30,612 nucleotides of DNA from CAZWMK01 sp964635065 (GTDB lineage: Bacteria > Pseudomonadota > Alphaproteobacteria > Sphingomonadales > Sphingomonadaceae): assembly GCA_964635065.1 (NCBI GenBank), contig CAZWMK010000013.1:1-30612 (forward strand), given 5' to 3'. Below, one piece after another: positions 7,278 through 14,031 of the stretch (its first letter is position 1; every line of letters starts with the position of its first letter). The notes beneath the pieces were generated by a model, which made no database searches, was not told the origin of the DNA, and saw nothing but the letters and a program-made list of their open reading frames with translations. A program made the translations under genes and the position numbers.

Positions 7278-8474
7278 ATGTTTTTTCGCATTTCCTCATC
7301 ATGTCTCGCCATCGTCGCATTGATGCCGGCATCAGTCTCCGCGATGCCCGGCATGGATCAGAATGATACTGCACAGTTGAACATGGCTGCCGCAGTCACA
7401 TCTTTGTCTGCGCAGGAAAGCGGTCTGACGCCCCCCTCATCAGGCATGGATGAACCCCCGCGCCCGCTTTCAGTGCCAGGAACGGAGGAACCTGCGTTAA
7501 GCGACTTGCCTCTGTCTTATGACATTCGACATGCCGCTCATGCGAAAATCGCAAATCTTCTGGCCGTTCGCAGTGATGACGCGCCCATCGGACTGGGTGC
7601 CGCCGGGTCGGAAGCACACCATGCATTGTCGCTGTCCTCTGCAGCCCTGTCATCCGCCGCGTCAGGGCCAACCCTGACGGACAGATGGACAGTCCACCAT
7701 GACAACACACGCTACCGCGCCTTCGGCGCGAAGCTGGGTGCTATCAAATGGGAGGTCGCCGCACTCGCCGCCTTTTATACGGCGCGCTACAGTTCGGAAT
7801 TGCTGTCCAATCCGATCGGTTTTCATTTCACCAACGAAGGCTGGTTCGGAAAAAACACCTACAGGCTGGGCCTCGACAAGCTCACCCACACCTACAACAC
7901 CTATATCATGAGCGAGTTTCTGCATGCGCGCCTGCATCAAAAAACGGGTGCTACGGCAGGAGACGCCGTTAGCGCTGCTGTCATGGCATCGGGCTTCATG
8001 CTCTATGCTGAAATGTTTGACGCGATTAATCCCGATGTCGGGTTTTCATGGCACGACCTGGCCATGAACACGGTTGGCGCGGGTTTTTCAGTGCTGCGCA
8101 ATACGATCCCGGGCCTGCGCGATACGCTTGATTACAGGCTTTTGCTGATTCCGAACTCGGATATCTACACGCCGACAGGAAAACGGCATTACCGGCAGAT
8201 GCGCTATTTGCTCGCCCTGCAACTGGGTGGCTTCAAGGCCTTCGAACAGACCCCGCTGCGTTTCGCGGAACTGCACCTTGGCTATTATGCAACGGGCTTC
8301 ACGTCCGAGGAACTGGCGCGCGGAGAAAGGCCGAAACGCCATGTGTTTTTTGGCGTCGGCCTCAATCTGCGACGTCTTCTTTTCCCCGAACCCCGTTCGA
8401 CCGTCAAACGGGCCGCGCACAGCGCACTGCGCTATGTGCAAATCCCCTATACCGCAGTTCATGACAAGTTCTGA
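7278..8474 (+). CDS. exported DUF2279 family protein
   Basis: A 398-residue protein with a signal peptide (hydrophobic residues 8-18, likely cleavage after SVSA near residue 22). Residues 23-135 are low-complexity, rich in Ala, Ser and Pro and probably disordered. The conserved part spans about 136-300: IKWEVAALAAFYTAR, FHFTNEGWFGKNTYRLGLDK, then DKLTHTYNTYIMSEFL (200-215) and FSWHDLAMNTVGAGFSVL. This fits DUF2279 (YfiM-like), whose members are predicted envelope proteins of unknown function. The C-terminal part (300-398) has alternating patterns (FAELHLGYYATGF, VFFGVGLNLRRLLF) that could be amphipathic beta strands. An AAAGAAG ribosome binding site precedes the ATG. It has its own AT-rich promoter region and no operon partner. 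Confidence 0.72.
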   Translation: MFFRISSSCLAIVALMPASVSAMPGMDQNDTAQLNMAAAVTSLSAQESGLTPPSSGMDEPPRPLSVPGTEEPALSDLPLSYDIRHAAHAKIANLLAVRSDDAPIGLGAAGSEAHHALSLSSAALSSAASGPTLTDRWTVHHDNTRYRAFGAKLGAIKWEVAALAAFYTARYSSELLSNPIGFHFTNEGWFGKNTYRLGLDKLTHTYNTYIMSEFLHARLHQKTGATAGDAVSAAVMASGFMLYAEMFDAINPDVGFSWHDLAMNTVGAGFSVLRNTIPGLRDTLDYRLLLIPNSDIYTPTGKRHYRQMRYLLALQLGGFKAFEQTPLRFAELHLGYYATGFTSEELARGERPKRHVFFGVGLNLRRLLFPEPRSTVKRAAHSALRYVQIPYTAVHDKF

Positions 8475-8571
8475 GGCCCAGCCCGCGCCATGATGGCAAG
8501 GATCATACATCGGCCCGACGCATGACACGCAGGTACAGGCCGAGAGTATATCATTGAGGCCAAGGAAAAGA

Positions 8572-8646
8572 TGGTGGGCGCGGCAAGGATTGAACTTGCG
8601 ACCCCTGCGATGTCAACACAGTGCTCTACCACTGAGCTACGCGCCC
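8572..8646 (-). tRNA. tRNA-Val (anticodon GAC)
   Basis: The reverse complement folds as a 75-nt cloverleaf with an encoded CCA. The acceptor GGGCGCG pairs perfectly with CGCGCCC. The D-stem is GCTC/GAGC. The anticodon stem CTGTG/CGCAG encloses TTGACAT, giving anticodon GAC (Val). The T-arm GCAAG-TTCAATC-CTTGC is intact. It lies 57 bases downstream of cpdR on the same strand but has its own promoter (8657-8685). Confidence 0.96.
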
Positions 8647-8656
8647 ACGGGAGGGG

Positions 8657-8685
8657 TCTCTAATGGGATCGGGCGGAGAGCGCAA
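8657..8685 (-). promoter_or_regulatory. promoter of tRNA-Val
   Basis: On the minus strand, TTGCGC and TAGAGA are separated by exactly 17 bases, with the -10 ending about 10 bases before the mature tRNA. CCCCTC follows the -10 as a GC-rich discriminator. The spacer begins TCTCCG, exactly as in the tRNA-Glu promoter, and both -10 regions read TTAGANA. Confidence 0.65.
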
Positions 8686-8703
8686 GCCCGAAGTTGCAGG
8701 AAA

Positions 8704-9099
8704 TTATATTTCCGAAAAAATGCGTTCGATCTCGGCCACAAGGTCACGCAGGTGAAATGGCTTGGACAGCACTTTGGCATCCGCGGGAGCGCCCGCACCA
8801 CGATTGAGCGCCACTGCCGCAAAGCCGGTGATGAACATCACGCGCATGCGCGGTGCCAGGGCTGCAGCGCGCTGCGCCAGCTCGATGCCATCCATTTCCG
8901 GCATGACAATGTCGGTCAGGAGCAGATCGAAACCACCGCTCGCGATATGCGGCAGCGCTGCGGTGCCACGGTCGACCGCCACCACGTCATAGCCGGCCTT
9001 CTCGATGGCGCGCTCAAGAAAGCCGCGCATCGAATCGTCATCTTCCGCAAGGAGGATGCGGGGGGCGCGCGGCGGATCCTGATCAGGTTGATATGTCAT
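8704..9099 (-). CDS. cpdR: single-domain response regulator CpdR
   Basis: A 131-residue receiver domain with no output domain. The acidic pocket is E19-D20-D21 (LLAEDDDSM), the phospho-acceptor is D63 in LLTDIVMPEMDG, and the conserved Thr (MFITGFAA) and Lys (LSKPF) follow. The LLAEDDDSMRGFLERA, LLTDIVMPEMDGIEL and VMFITGFAAVAL strings are characteristic of alphaproteobacterial CpdR. In Caulobacter, unphosphorylated CpdR primes ClpXP to degrade cell-cycle proteins and is phosphorylated through CckA-ChpT. An N-terminal extension of about 11 residues precedes the usual RILLAEDD start, so translation might begin slightly downstream. The divergent neighbour is an N-formylglutamate amidohydrolase. 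Confidence 0.93.
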   Translation of the reverse strand: MTYQPDQDPPRAPRILLAEDDDSMRGFLERAIEKAGYDVVAVDRGTAALPHIASGGFDLLLTDIVMPEMDGIELAQRAAALAPRMRVMFITGFAAVALNRGAGAPADAKVLSKPFHLRDLVAEIERIFSEI

Positions 9100-9135
9100 C
9101 GGCTCACTTCAATCTACTCAGGCAGGATCTACAAC

Positions 9136-9147
9136 GTTAACCTTAAC
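9136..9147. promoter_or_regulatory. TTAA-type motif (possible CtrA half-sites) between cpdR and the amidohydrolase gene
   Basis: GTTAACCTTAAC contains two TTAAC-like half-sites 37-48 bases upstream of the cpdR ATG. CtrA of alphaproteobacteria binds TTAA-N7-TTAA or single TTAACC-like half-sites. Here the spacing is 2 rather than 7, so this is only suggestive. A small CTCCC/GGGAG dyad lies just beyond it. Confidence 0.3.
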
Positions 9148-9258
9148 AAAATCCTCCCATGAGCGGGAGCGTGATGATCAGGTGGAAAAGGCACTCTAGC
9201 GAGCGCGGGCTCGAATCGCTAGCGTAAGGCAGATGCAACAACCGTCAGGACAACAGCC

Positions 9259-10155
9259 GTGACGCATGATGGCCTGCCCCCCTTCCGCATTGCCAGAAGC
9301 GCCGAGGCAAAGGACGAGCATCTGCCGTTGCTGCTCAGCAGCCCGCACAGCGGACGCTGCTATCCGGCCGAGTTTCTTGCCCGTGTCCGCCTTGGCATCG
9401 AGCATTTGCGGCGACTTGAAGACGCATGGATCGATGTTTTGCTGAAACCGGCGCTCGCCGCCACGGGCGCGACGATGGTGGCAGCGACCTATGGCCGCTC
9501 CCTGATCGATCTCAACCGCGCGCCCGACGAACTTGATCCCGACATGTTCGCCGCAGGCCTTGTCCCTCCCCCGCCCGCCATCGCCCGCGACCGCATCGCT
9601 GCCGGGTTAGGCATCCTGCCCCGTGTCGCGGGGCCGGGCCAGAATATCTATGCCCGCCGCGTCGACCTTGACGATGCCAATGCCCGCATCGCCAATATCC
9701 ACCGCCCCTATCATCAAGAGCTGACATCAAGACTCGCTGCCATGCGCCAGCAGTTTGGCTTTGCAGTGCTGATCGACTGTCATTCCATGCCATCGCTGCC
9801 GCCACGCGATGACGGGCCGGGCGCGAACATCGTGCTGGGCGACCAGCATGGGCGCAGCGCCCATCCGGCACTATCCGCCTGCATAGCCGATAGCATCACG
9901 GCGCAAGGCCTGTCGCTGGTCCGCAATCACCCCTATGCCGGAGGCTTCACGACCACCCATCATGCCGCGCCACTGGATGGCATTCACGTGCTGCAAGTCG
10001 AAATCGACCGTGCCCTTTACATGGATCAGCAACGCCTGACGCCCCACAATGGCTTTGACGAAACAGCGCAGCGGCTGGCCGTCGCACTGCAGGTCATGGC
10101 CGCGCGGCTGGGCGATCTGGGCCTCGGCGCGAAAACGCCACTGGCGGCGGAATAA
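9259..10155 (+). CDS. N-formylglutamate amidohydrolase family protein
   Basis: A 298-residue cytosolic metallohydrolase of the N-formylglutamate amidohydrolase (HutG-type FGase) family, which releases formate from N-formyl-L-glutamate. Motifs are SSPHSGRCYP near the N-terminus, DLNRAPDELDP, the metal-binding DCHSMPS at about residues 173-179, and the C-terminal QVEIDRALYMD. The start is a GTG with AGGA 9 bases upstream. No histidine-utilisation genes are nearby, so the substrate may be another N-formyl amino acid. The pairing with cpdR seems to recur in alphaproteobacteria from memory, but I could not check it. No plus-strand terminator with a T-run is visible after it. Confidence 0.88.
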   Translation: MTHDGLPPFRIARSAEAKDEHLPLLLSSPHSGRCYPAEFLARVRLGIEHLRRLEDAWIDVLLKPALAATGATMVAATYGRSLIDLNRAPDELDPDMFAAGLVPPPPAIARDRIAAGLGILPRVAGPGQNIYARRVDLDDANARIANIHRPYHQELTSRLAAMRQQFGFAVLIDCHSMPSLPPRDDGPGANIVLGDQHGRSAHPALSACIADSITAQGLSLVRNHPYAGGFTTTHHAAPLDGIHVLQVEIDRALYMDQQRLTPHNGFDETAQRLAVALQVMAARLGDLGLGAKTPLAAE

Positions 10156-10188
10156 TCACAAGGTAACCGTCGGGCACTGAACGCAGGC

Positions 10189-10224
10189 AAAAAAAGCCGC
10201 TCCGGGACATGCCAGCGGAGCGGC
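10189..10224 (-). terminator. intrinsic terminator of the candidate small RNA
   Basis: Perfect 9-bp stem GCCGCTCCG/CGGAGCGGC (10196-10204 with 10216-10224), followed on the minus strand by seven T. On the plus strand there is no T-run, so it does not serve the amidohydrolase gene. Confidence 0.75.
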
Positions 10225-10298
10225 CAGGGTTCAGGGAGGAAAACGCGTCACAAGAACGCGCCCTACGCGGCGTCGAAAGGGGGACAAACGCCGCCGCC
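10189..10298 (-). ncRNA. candidate trans-acting small RNA with C-rich anti-SD motifs
   Basis: In the gap between two convergent genes, the minus strand has a promoter-like TTGAAT-N17-TATCTT (10304-10332) and a compact folded unit ending in a terminator. Hairpin 1 (GCGGCGT/ACGCCGC, 10267-10294) exposes CCCCC in a 14-nt loop (10279-10283). Hairpin 2 (CGCGT/ACGCG) spans 10244-10260. An unpaired stretch with CCUCCC (10234-10239) follows. Last comes a perfect 9-bp GC-rich hairpin (10196-10224) plus seven T (10189-10195). The expected RNA is about 110 nt. The C-rich motifs are complementary to ribosome binding sites, as in several alphaproteobacterial sRNAs. The same strand also holds a 23-codon Arg-rich frame (10231-10302), but its ATG lies at or before the predicted transcription start and has no Shine-Dalgarno. 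Confidence 0.5.
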
Positions 10299-10303
10299 TC
10301 ATC

Positions 10304-10332
10304 AAGATAGGTCGACAGGGCCTGTCATTCAA
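10304..10332 (-). promoter_or_regulatory. predicted promoter of the candidate small RNA
   Basis: TTGAAT (10327-10332) and TATCTT (10304-10309) on the minus strand are exactly 17 bases apart. The -35 abuts the T-tract of the sapC terminator, so the unit starts immediately after sapC transcription should end. Confidence 0.45.
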
Positions 10333-10374
10333 TAAAAAAACCTGGACTGTGTAAAAAAAAGCACAGTCCAGGTT
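10331..10374 (-). terminator. intrinsic terminator of the SapC-family gene
   Basis: A perfect 13-bp stem (10339-10351 with 10362-10374; CCTGGACTGTG core) with a 10-nt loop, followed on the minus strand by a long T-run (TTTTTTTATT). It lies 26 bases after the sapC stop. Confidence 0.9.
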
Positions 10375-10399
10375 CGTAAACGGCCCAGTCAAACCAAGA

Positions 10400-11164
10400 T
10401 CAGGCCGCCGCGGCTTCTGCCTGTTCCAGCGATGCGCGACCGAAAAGCTCACCGATCAGCGAAAGCGACAGCATATGGGCATACACCAGGCCCATCATCC
10501 CGCTTTGCACCAGCTTGCGCGATTGATCGCCACGCAGTTCACGCAGCTTTTCTTCGTTCACCATGCGGAAACCCCGAAAAACTGCGGGCTTGTCCATCGC
10601 CGGATTCTGCACAGTGACTTCGGCATCCATCAGCAGGTTGAGCTTTTTCAGTTCGTCCATGAACTGGCGGGTGCGCGCGATCGACATTTCGAACTGCTCG
10701 CAAAAGCTCAGGATATTCTTGGTCAGCTCGCTCGGCTGATCACCATCGAACAACGGGTCGCCGCTGCCTTCGGCAATCTGACCGCTGGTGTCGTCAAACA
10801 CCAGCGACAACTGCTGCGCATCCGGGGTCAGTTTGGCAAGCATGAAGGGATAACGGCGGACATAGGCGGGAATATAGGTATTGGCCTGCCATTCGCCCTT
10901 TTCATTCAGGAAAAGATTCTGACCGTCGGCAAGGCCGACCAGCGCAAGCGGCGCCGGATCTTCGCCAACGCCGAACACAATCGGATAATGGCGATGCGCC
11001 AGTGCGAATTCATCGACAGTCAGGGGAATGGCATGCACCGCACTGGCAAAAGCATGACCTTCGCGCGGGGTCAGACCGAATTTGCCGTGGACCTGCGACG
11101 AAAGCGGCACAAGGCTGTTGTAGTAAAGCGGCAGGCGGGCGTCGGCGTTCGGCGAAGTAGCCAT
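10400..11164 (-). CDS. SapC family protein
   Basis: A 254-residue protein of the SapC family, named after an S-layer-linked gene of Campylobacter but widespread and functionally unclear in alphaproteobacteria. Recognisable segments are LPLYYNSLVPLSSQVHGKFG near the N-terminus, the central VGLADGQNLFLNEKGEW, YIPAYVRRYPFMLA and the GDPLFDGDQPSE region. No signal peptide or membrane segment is visible, so it is probably cytosolic. I chose the ATG at 11164 (MATSPNAD) because GGAAAG lies about 12 bases upstream; an in-frame ATG 10 codons earlier lacks a ribosome binding site. The gene ends in Ala-rich residues and is followed by a strong terminator, suggesting a monocistronic transcript. Confidence 0.83.
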   Translation of the reverse strand: MATSPNADARLPLYYNSLVPLSSQVHGKFGLTPREGHAFASAVHAIPLTVDEFALAHRHYPIVFGVGEDPAPLALVGLADGQNLFLNEKGEWQANTYIPAYVRRYPFMLAKLTPDAQQLSLVFDDTSGQIAEGSGDPLFDGDQPSELTKNILSFCEQFEMSIARTRQFMDELKKLNLLMDAEVTVQNPAMDKPAVFRGFRMVNEEKLRELRGDQSRKLVQSGMMGLVYAHMLSLSLIGELFGRASLEQAEAAAA

Positions 11165-11293
11165 TTTCGGTTCAATCTTTCCGTCATGTTGCAACCACGG
11201 CCAGCGGCGCCAGCCTTGTCGTCTGGTTTAGGGAGCGCGAGCGATACAGGCAAGCACACTTGCAGATTGCCATCCGTGCGATACGAATAGGGC

Positions 11294-12691
11294 ATGACCG
11301 ATTTTTCCGCCCTTATCGCCGCCGACAATGGCCAAAGCGCCACCGCCCTCGCCTGCATTGACACGGCGGGCTTCGAAGCCTGGAACCAAAGCCTGCCTCC
11401 GCGTGAGCAGGCGGCGGTTGCGGCGGCGCAATTTGAAGGCAAGGAAGGACAGATCGTCATTCTGCCCGGTGCCGAGCCGGGAAGCTGGCGCGGCGCAATT
11501 GGTATCAGGCAGGTCGCCAAACCCGGCCTTTGGGACCTGGCGCCTGCGGCCAACGCCCTGCCCGCCGGGCGTTATCGTCTGGCAGACGGCCTCGCCCCCG
11601 GTCCGGCCGTACATGGCTGGCTCATGGCGCAGCATCGCTTCGATCGCTATCGCAGCCGCACCCAGCCCGCTTTGCAGCGCACCCTTGTCGTGCCGCCTGA
11701 CAGGGAAGCGATTGCCGATGCGATTGCTGATGCCGAGGCCGAAGCGCTGGTCCGGGATCTGGTCGATACACCTGCCGCCGACATGGGCCCCGCCGAACTG
11801 GCAACAGCGGCATCAGAACTTGGCGGCGCCTGCCGCGCCCATGTGAGGATCATCACGGGCGATGCGCTGCTGGAACAAAATCTGCCTATGATCCATGCAG
11901 TTGGCCGTGCCGCACCCGACAGCCGCGCGCCAAGGCTCATCGATCTGTGCTGGGGCGATCCGACCTACCCCAAACTGACCCTGGTCGGCAAAGGCGTCTG
12001 CTTCGACACGGGCGGCCTTGATATCAAACCATCGAGCGCAATGGCACTGATGAAAAAAGACATGGGCGGTGCAGCCCATGCACTGGCGCTGGCGGGACGG
12101 ATCATGCGTGCGGGCCTGCCGGTCCGTCTGCGTGTCCTGATTCCGGCGGTGGAAAATTCCATTTCGGGCGATGCCATGCGTCCGGGCGACATTTTATCGT
12201 CTCGCAAGGGGCTGTTCGTCGAAATCGGCAACACCGATGCCGAAGGTCGTCTTGTGCTGGCCGATGCCCTGACGCTGGCCTGCGAGGAAGAACCGGCGCT
12301 GCTGATCGACTTTGCCACGCTGACCGGCGCGGCGAGAGTGGCACTTGGCCCCGAGCTGCCTGCCCTGTTCTGCAATGACGACAGCCTTGCCGCCGGGATC
12401 GCGGCAGCGGCGGAGGAAACCGCCGATCCACTATGGCGGCTCCCCCTCTGGGCGGCGTATGACGACATGCTGAAGTCATCGGTCGCAGACCTGTCGAACA
12501 GTGGCGACAGCCCCTTCGCAGGCGCGATTACAGCAGGCCTGTTCCTGCAACGTTTCGTTACGCCGACAACGCCCTGGGTCCATCTCGATCTCTTTGCATG
12601 GCAGCCAGTGGCGCGTCCGGGGCGTCCAAAAGGGGGAGCCGCGATGACATTGCGGGCCCTGTTCCGCATTCTTCATCAACGCTTCGCCTGA
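11294..12691 (+). CDS. M17 family leucyl aminopeptidase
   Basis: A 465-residue cytosolic, two-metal aminopeptidase that removes N-terminal residues from peptides. The catalytic domain shows VGKGVCFDTGG (K233, D238), KKDMGGAA (D256) and NTDAEGR (D315, E317 and the catalytic R319), all the usual PepA ligands. The N-terminal domain (1-150) is divergent and shorter than in PepA, as in the second M17 paralogue common in alphaproteobacteria. A plausible TTGCAG/TACGAA promoter sits so close to the ATG that the mRNA could be nearly leaderless. The next two genes are a MarR regulator and a cytosolic NlpC/P60 peptidase, suggesting a role in cell-wall peptide recycling as well as general peptide turnover. 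Confidence 0.93.
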   Translation: MTDFSALIAADNGQSATALACIDTAGFEAWNQSLPPREQAAVAAAQFEGKEGQIVILPGAEPGSWRGAIGIRQVAKPGLWDLAPAANALPAGRYRLADGLAPGPAVHGWLMAQHRFDRYRSRTQPALQRTLVVPPDREAIADAIADAEAEALVRDLVDTPAADMGPAELATAASELGGACRAHVRIITGDALLEQNLPMIHAVGRAAPDSRAPRLIDLCWGDPTYPKLTLVGKGVCFDTGGLDIKPSSAMALMKKDMGGAAHALALAGRIMRAGLPVRLRVLIPAVENSISGDAMRPGDILSSRKGLFVEIGNTDAEGRLVLADALTLACEEEPALLIDFATLTGAARVALGPELPALFCNDDSLAAGIAAAAEETADPLWRLPLWAAYDDMLKSSVADLSNSGDSPFAGAITAGLFLQRFVTPTTPWVHLDLFAWQPVARPGRPKGGAAMTLRALFRILHQRFA

Positions 12692-12740
12692 CGCCCGCGC
12701 CCGATATCCGTTGATCGCAGTTTCGTCACGTCATAACGAT

Positions 12741-12783
12741 TTGCGAACCTGTTTTAATGCATCCTAAACGCTGAAAATGCGTT
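12741..12783 (+). promoter_or_regulatory. promoter and possible autoregulatory operator of the MarR-type gene
   Basis: TTGCGA (12741-12746) is followed after 17 bases by CTAAAC (12764-12769). An inverted repeat AACGC-N7-GCGTT (12767-12783) overlaps the -10 and the expected start site, where a MarR repressor would typically bind. The ribosome binding site AAGGGG follows at once. Confidence 0.4.
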
Positions 12784-12797
12784 GAAGGGGCATGAGC

Positions 12798-13190
12798 ATG
12801 TTAAACGATCAAGCCGCCTCACCCATCCTTATGGCATGGATGGAAACATTGACTGCCTATGTCCGCTCGGACCGTCCCGATCTGACCAATCGGCAAATGG
12901 CGATCTTGCTCCATGTCTATCTCGTGCCCGGTCCGCATACGGTGCGCGGCCTTGCGGCACAGCTCAATGTTTCGAAACCGGTTGTCACCCGCGCCTTGAA
13001 CACTCTGGGTGCGCTCGGTTATGTCCGTCGAAAGAAGGACAGCAGCGACCTGCGCAGTGTCCTCGTCGAACAGACCCCTGAAGGGTTGGCGTTCATCGAG
13101 GATTTCGACGCCCTGATCGCGACAATCGAGGGCGAGCCGCATGCCAGACATACCCGCACCCAGGATGCGCAGCAACGGAGCCGGGAATAA
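12798..13190 (+). CDS. MarR-like winged-helix transcriptional regulator
   Basis: A 130-residue winged-helix DNA-binding protein. The helix-turn-helix is TVRGLAAQLNVSKPVVTRAL (about residues 50-69 from this start). The wing (YVRRKKDSSDLRSVLVEQT) carries the D-R pair typical of MarR proteins. I prefer the ATG at 12798 because AAGGGG lies 7 bases upstream; the ATG at 12792 would be only one base from it. The 3' end overlaps the downstream NlpC/P60 gene by 50 bases in another frame, so the two are probably translated from one mRNA. An inverted repeat over its promoter suggests autoregulation. Ligand and targets are unknown. Confidence 0.8.
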   Translation: MLNDQAASPILMAWMETLTAYVRSDRPDLTNRQMAILLHVYLVPGPHTVRGLAAQLNVSKPVVTRALNTLGALGYVRRKKDSSDLRSVLVEQTPEGLAFIEDFDALIATIEGEPHARHTRTQDAQQRSRE

Positions 13191-14031
13191 TCTGGCCCTC
13201 ACCCGGCCAGATCCGCGCACACACGCCTACCGCGACGATCTGGCTGATGCACGCCTGGCCGGTAAGGTTGCGGCAGCGCGTTATGTGACCCCTTGGCAGC
13301 AAACGGTTCTGCCACCCCATATTGCCCTGCGCGACCGGCCCGATGCAGCAGCCACGGCTGTCAGCGAACTTCTTGCCGGTGAAGCCTTTGCAGTGCTTGA
13401 TCACCACCATGGCTGGGCCTGGGGCTATGGCCTGCATGATGGCTATGTCGGTTATGTCGAATCGGCGGCCCTTGGTCCGGCTCTTCTGGCGCCAACGCAC
13501 AGGATCATCGCGGCAACCGCGCTGGTCTTCAAGGATACCAGCATCAAGTCGCCCGTGTTGGGAGAATTGCCGCTGGGCGCGCGGGTCGCGGCAACTGCCG
13601 TGCAGGGGCAGTTTGTTGCAGCCGCAGGTGGCTGGCTCCATACCCGGCACGCCGCGCCGCTCGCCCGCAGCTTTGCCTCCGATCCGCTGGCCGTCGCCCA
13701 TGAATTTCTCGGCACACCCTATCGCTGGGGCGGACGCACACGCGCCGGCATCGACTGTTCGGGCCTGATCCAGACGGCGCTGACGGCCTGCGGCCTGTCC
13801 TGCCCGCGCGACAGCGACCAGCAGCGCGCAGAACTTGGCACGGCCGTCGATACGCCGCGCCGGGGGGACATAGTCTTCTTCCCGGGCCATGTTGGCATCA
13901 TGGCCAGCGACAGCGCGCTTTTGCACGCCAATGCTTATTGGATGAACACCGTGATAGAACCGCTGGCTCATGTGATCGACCGGCTGCGACCCGAACATGA
14001 CAGCCCGGTTCTGGCGATCAAGCGGCTATAG
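13141..14031 (+). CDS. NlpC/P60 (C40) peptidase with N-terminal SH3-like domains
   Basis: A 296-residue cysteine peptidase. Two bacterial SH3-like segments (about 55-112 and 116-175) precede the C40 domain (183-296), with the triad C206 in GIDCSGL, H250 in FPGHVGIM and H262 in LLHANAYW. GTPYRWGGRT and RGDIVFF are family motifs. There is no signal peptide, which resembles YkfC-type enzymes that cut between gamma-D-Glu and diaminopimelate in imported muropeptides. GAGGG lies about 9 bases before the chosen ATG, inside the MarR gene; an in-frame ATG at 13165 is an alternative. The neighbouring M17 aminopeptidase fits the same pathway. mltG converges just downstream, with a 6-base overlap. Confidence 0.88.
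   Translation: MPDIPAPRMRSNGAGNNLALTRPDPRTHAYRDDLADARLAGKVAAARYVTPWQQTVLPPHIALRDRPDAAATAVSELLAGEAFAVLDHHHGWAWGYGLHDGYVGYVESAALGPALLAPTHRIIAATALVFKDTSIKSPVLGELPLGARVAATAVQGQFVAAAGGWLHTRHAAPLARSFASDPLAVAHEFLGTPYRWGGRTRAGIDCSGLIQTALTACGLSCPRDSDQQRAELGTAVDTPRRGDIVFFPGHVGIMASDSALLHANAYWMNTVIEPLAHVIDRLRPEHDSPVLAIKRL

Noticed and set aside
8475..8646. tRNA-Val as an attachment site for an island containing the PHA-like, Usp and DUF2279 genes
   Set aside because: No second copy of the tRNA 3' end is visible in the window and there is no integrase or other mobility gene.
10196..10224. The GC-rich hairpin as the terminator of the plus-strand amidohydrolase gene
   Set aside because: There is no T-run on the plus strand; the seven-base run is on the minus side, so it terminates minus-strand transcription.
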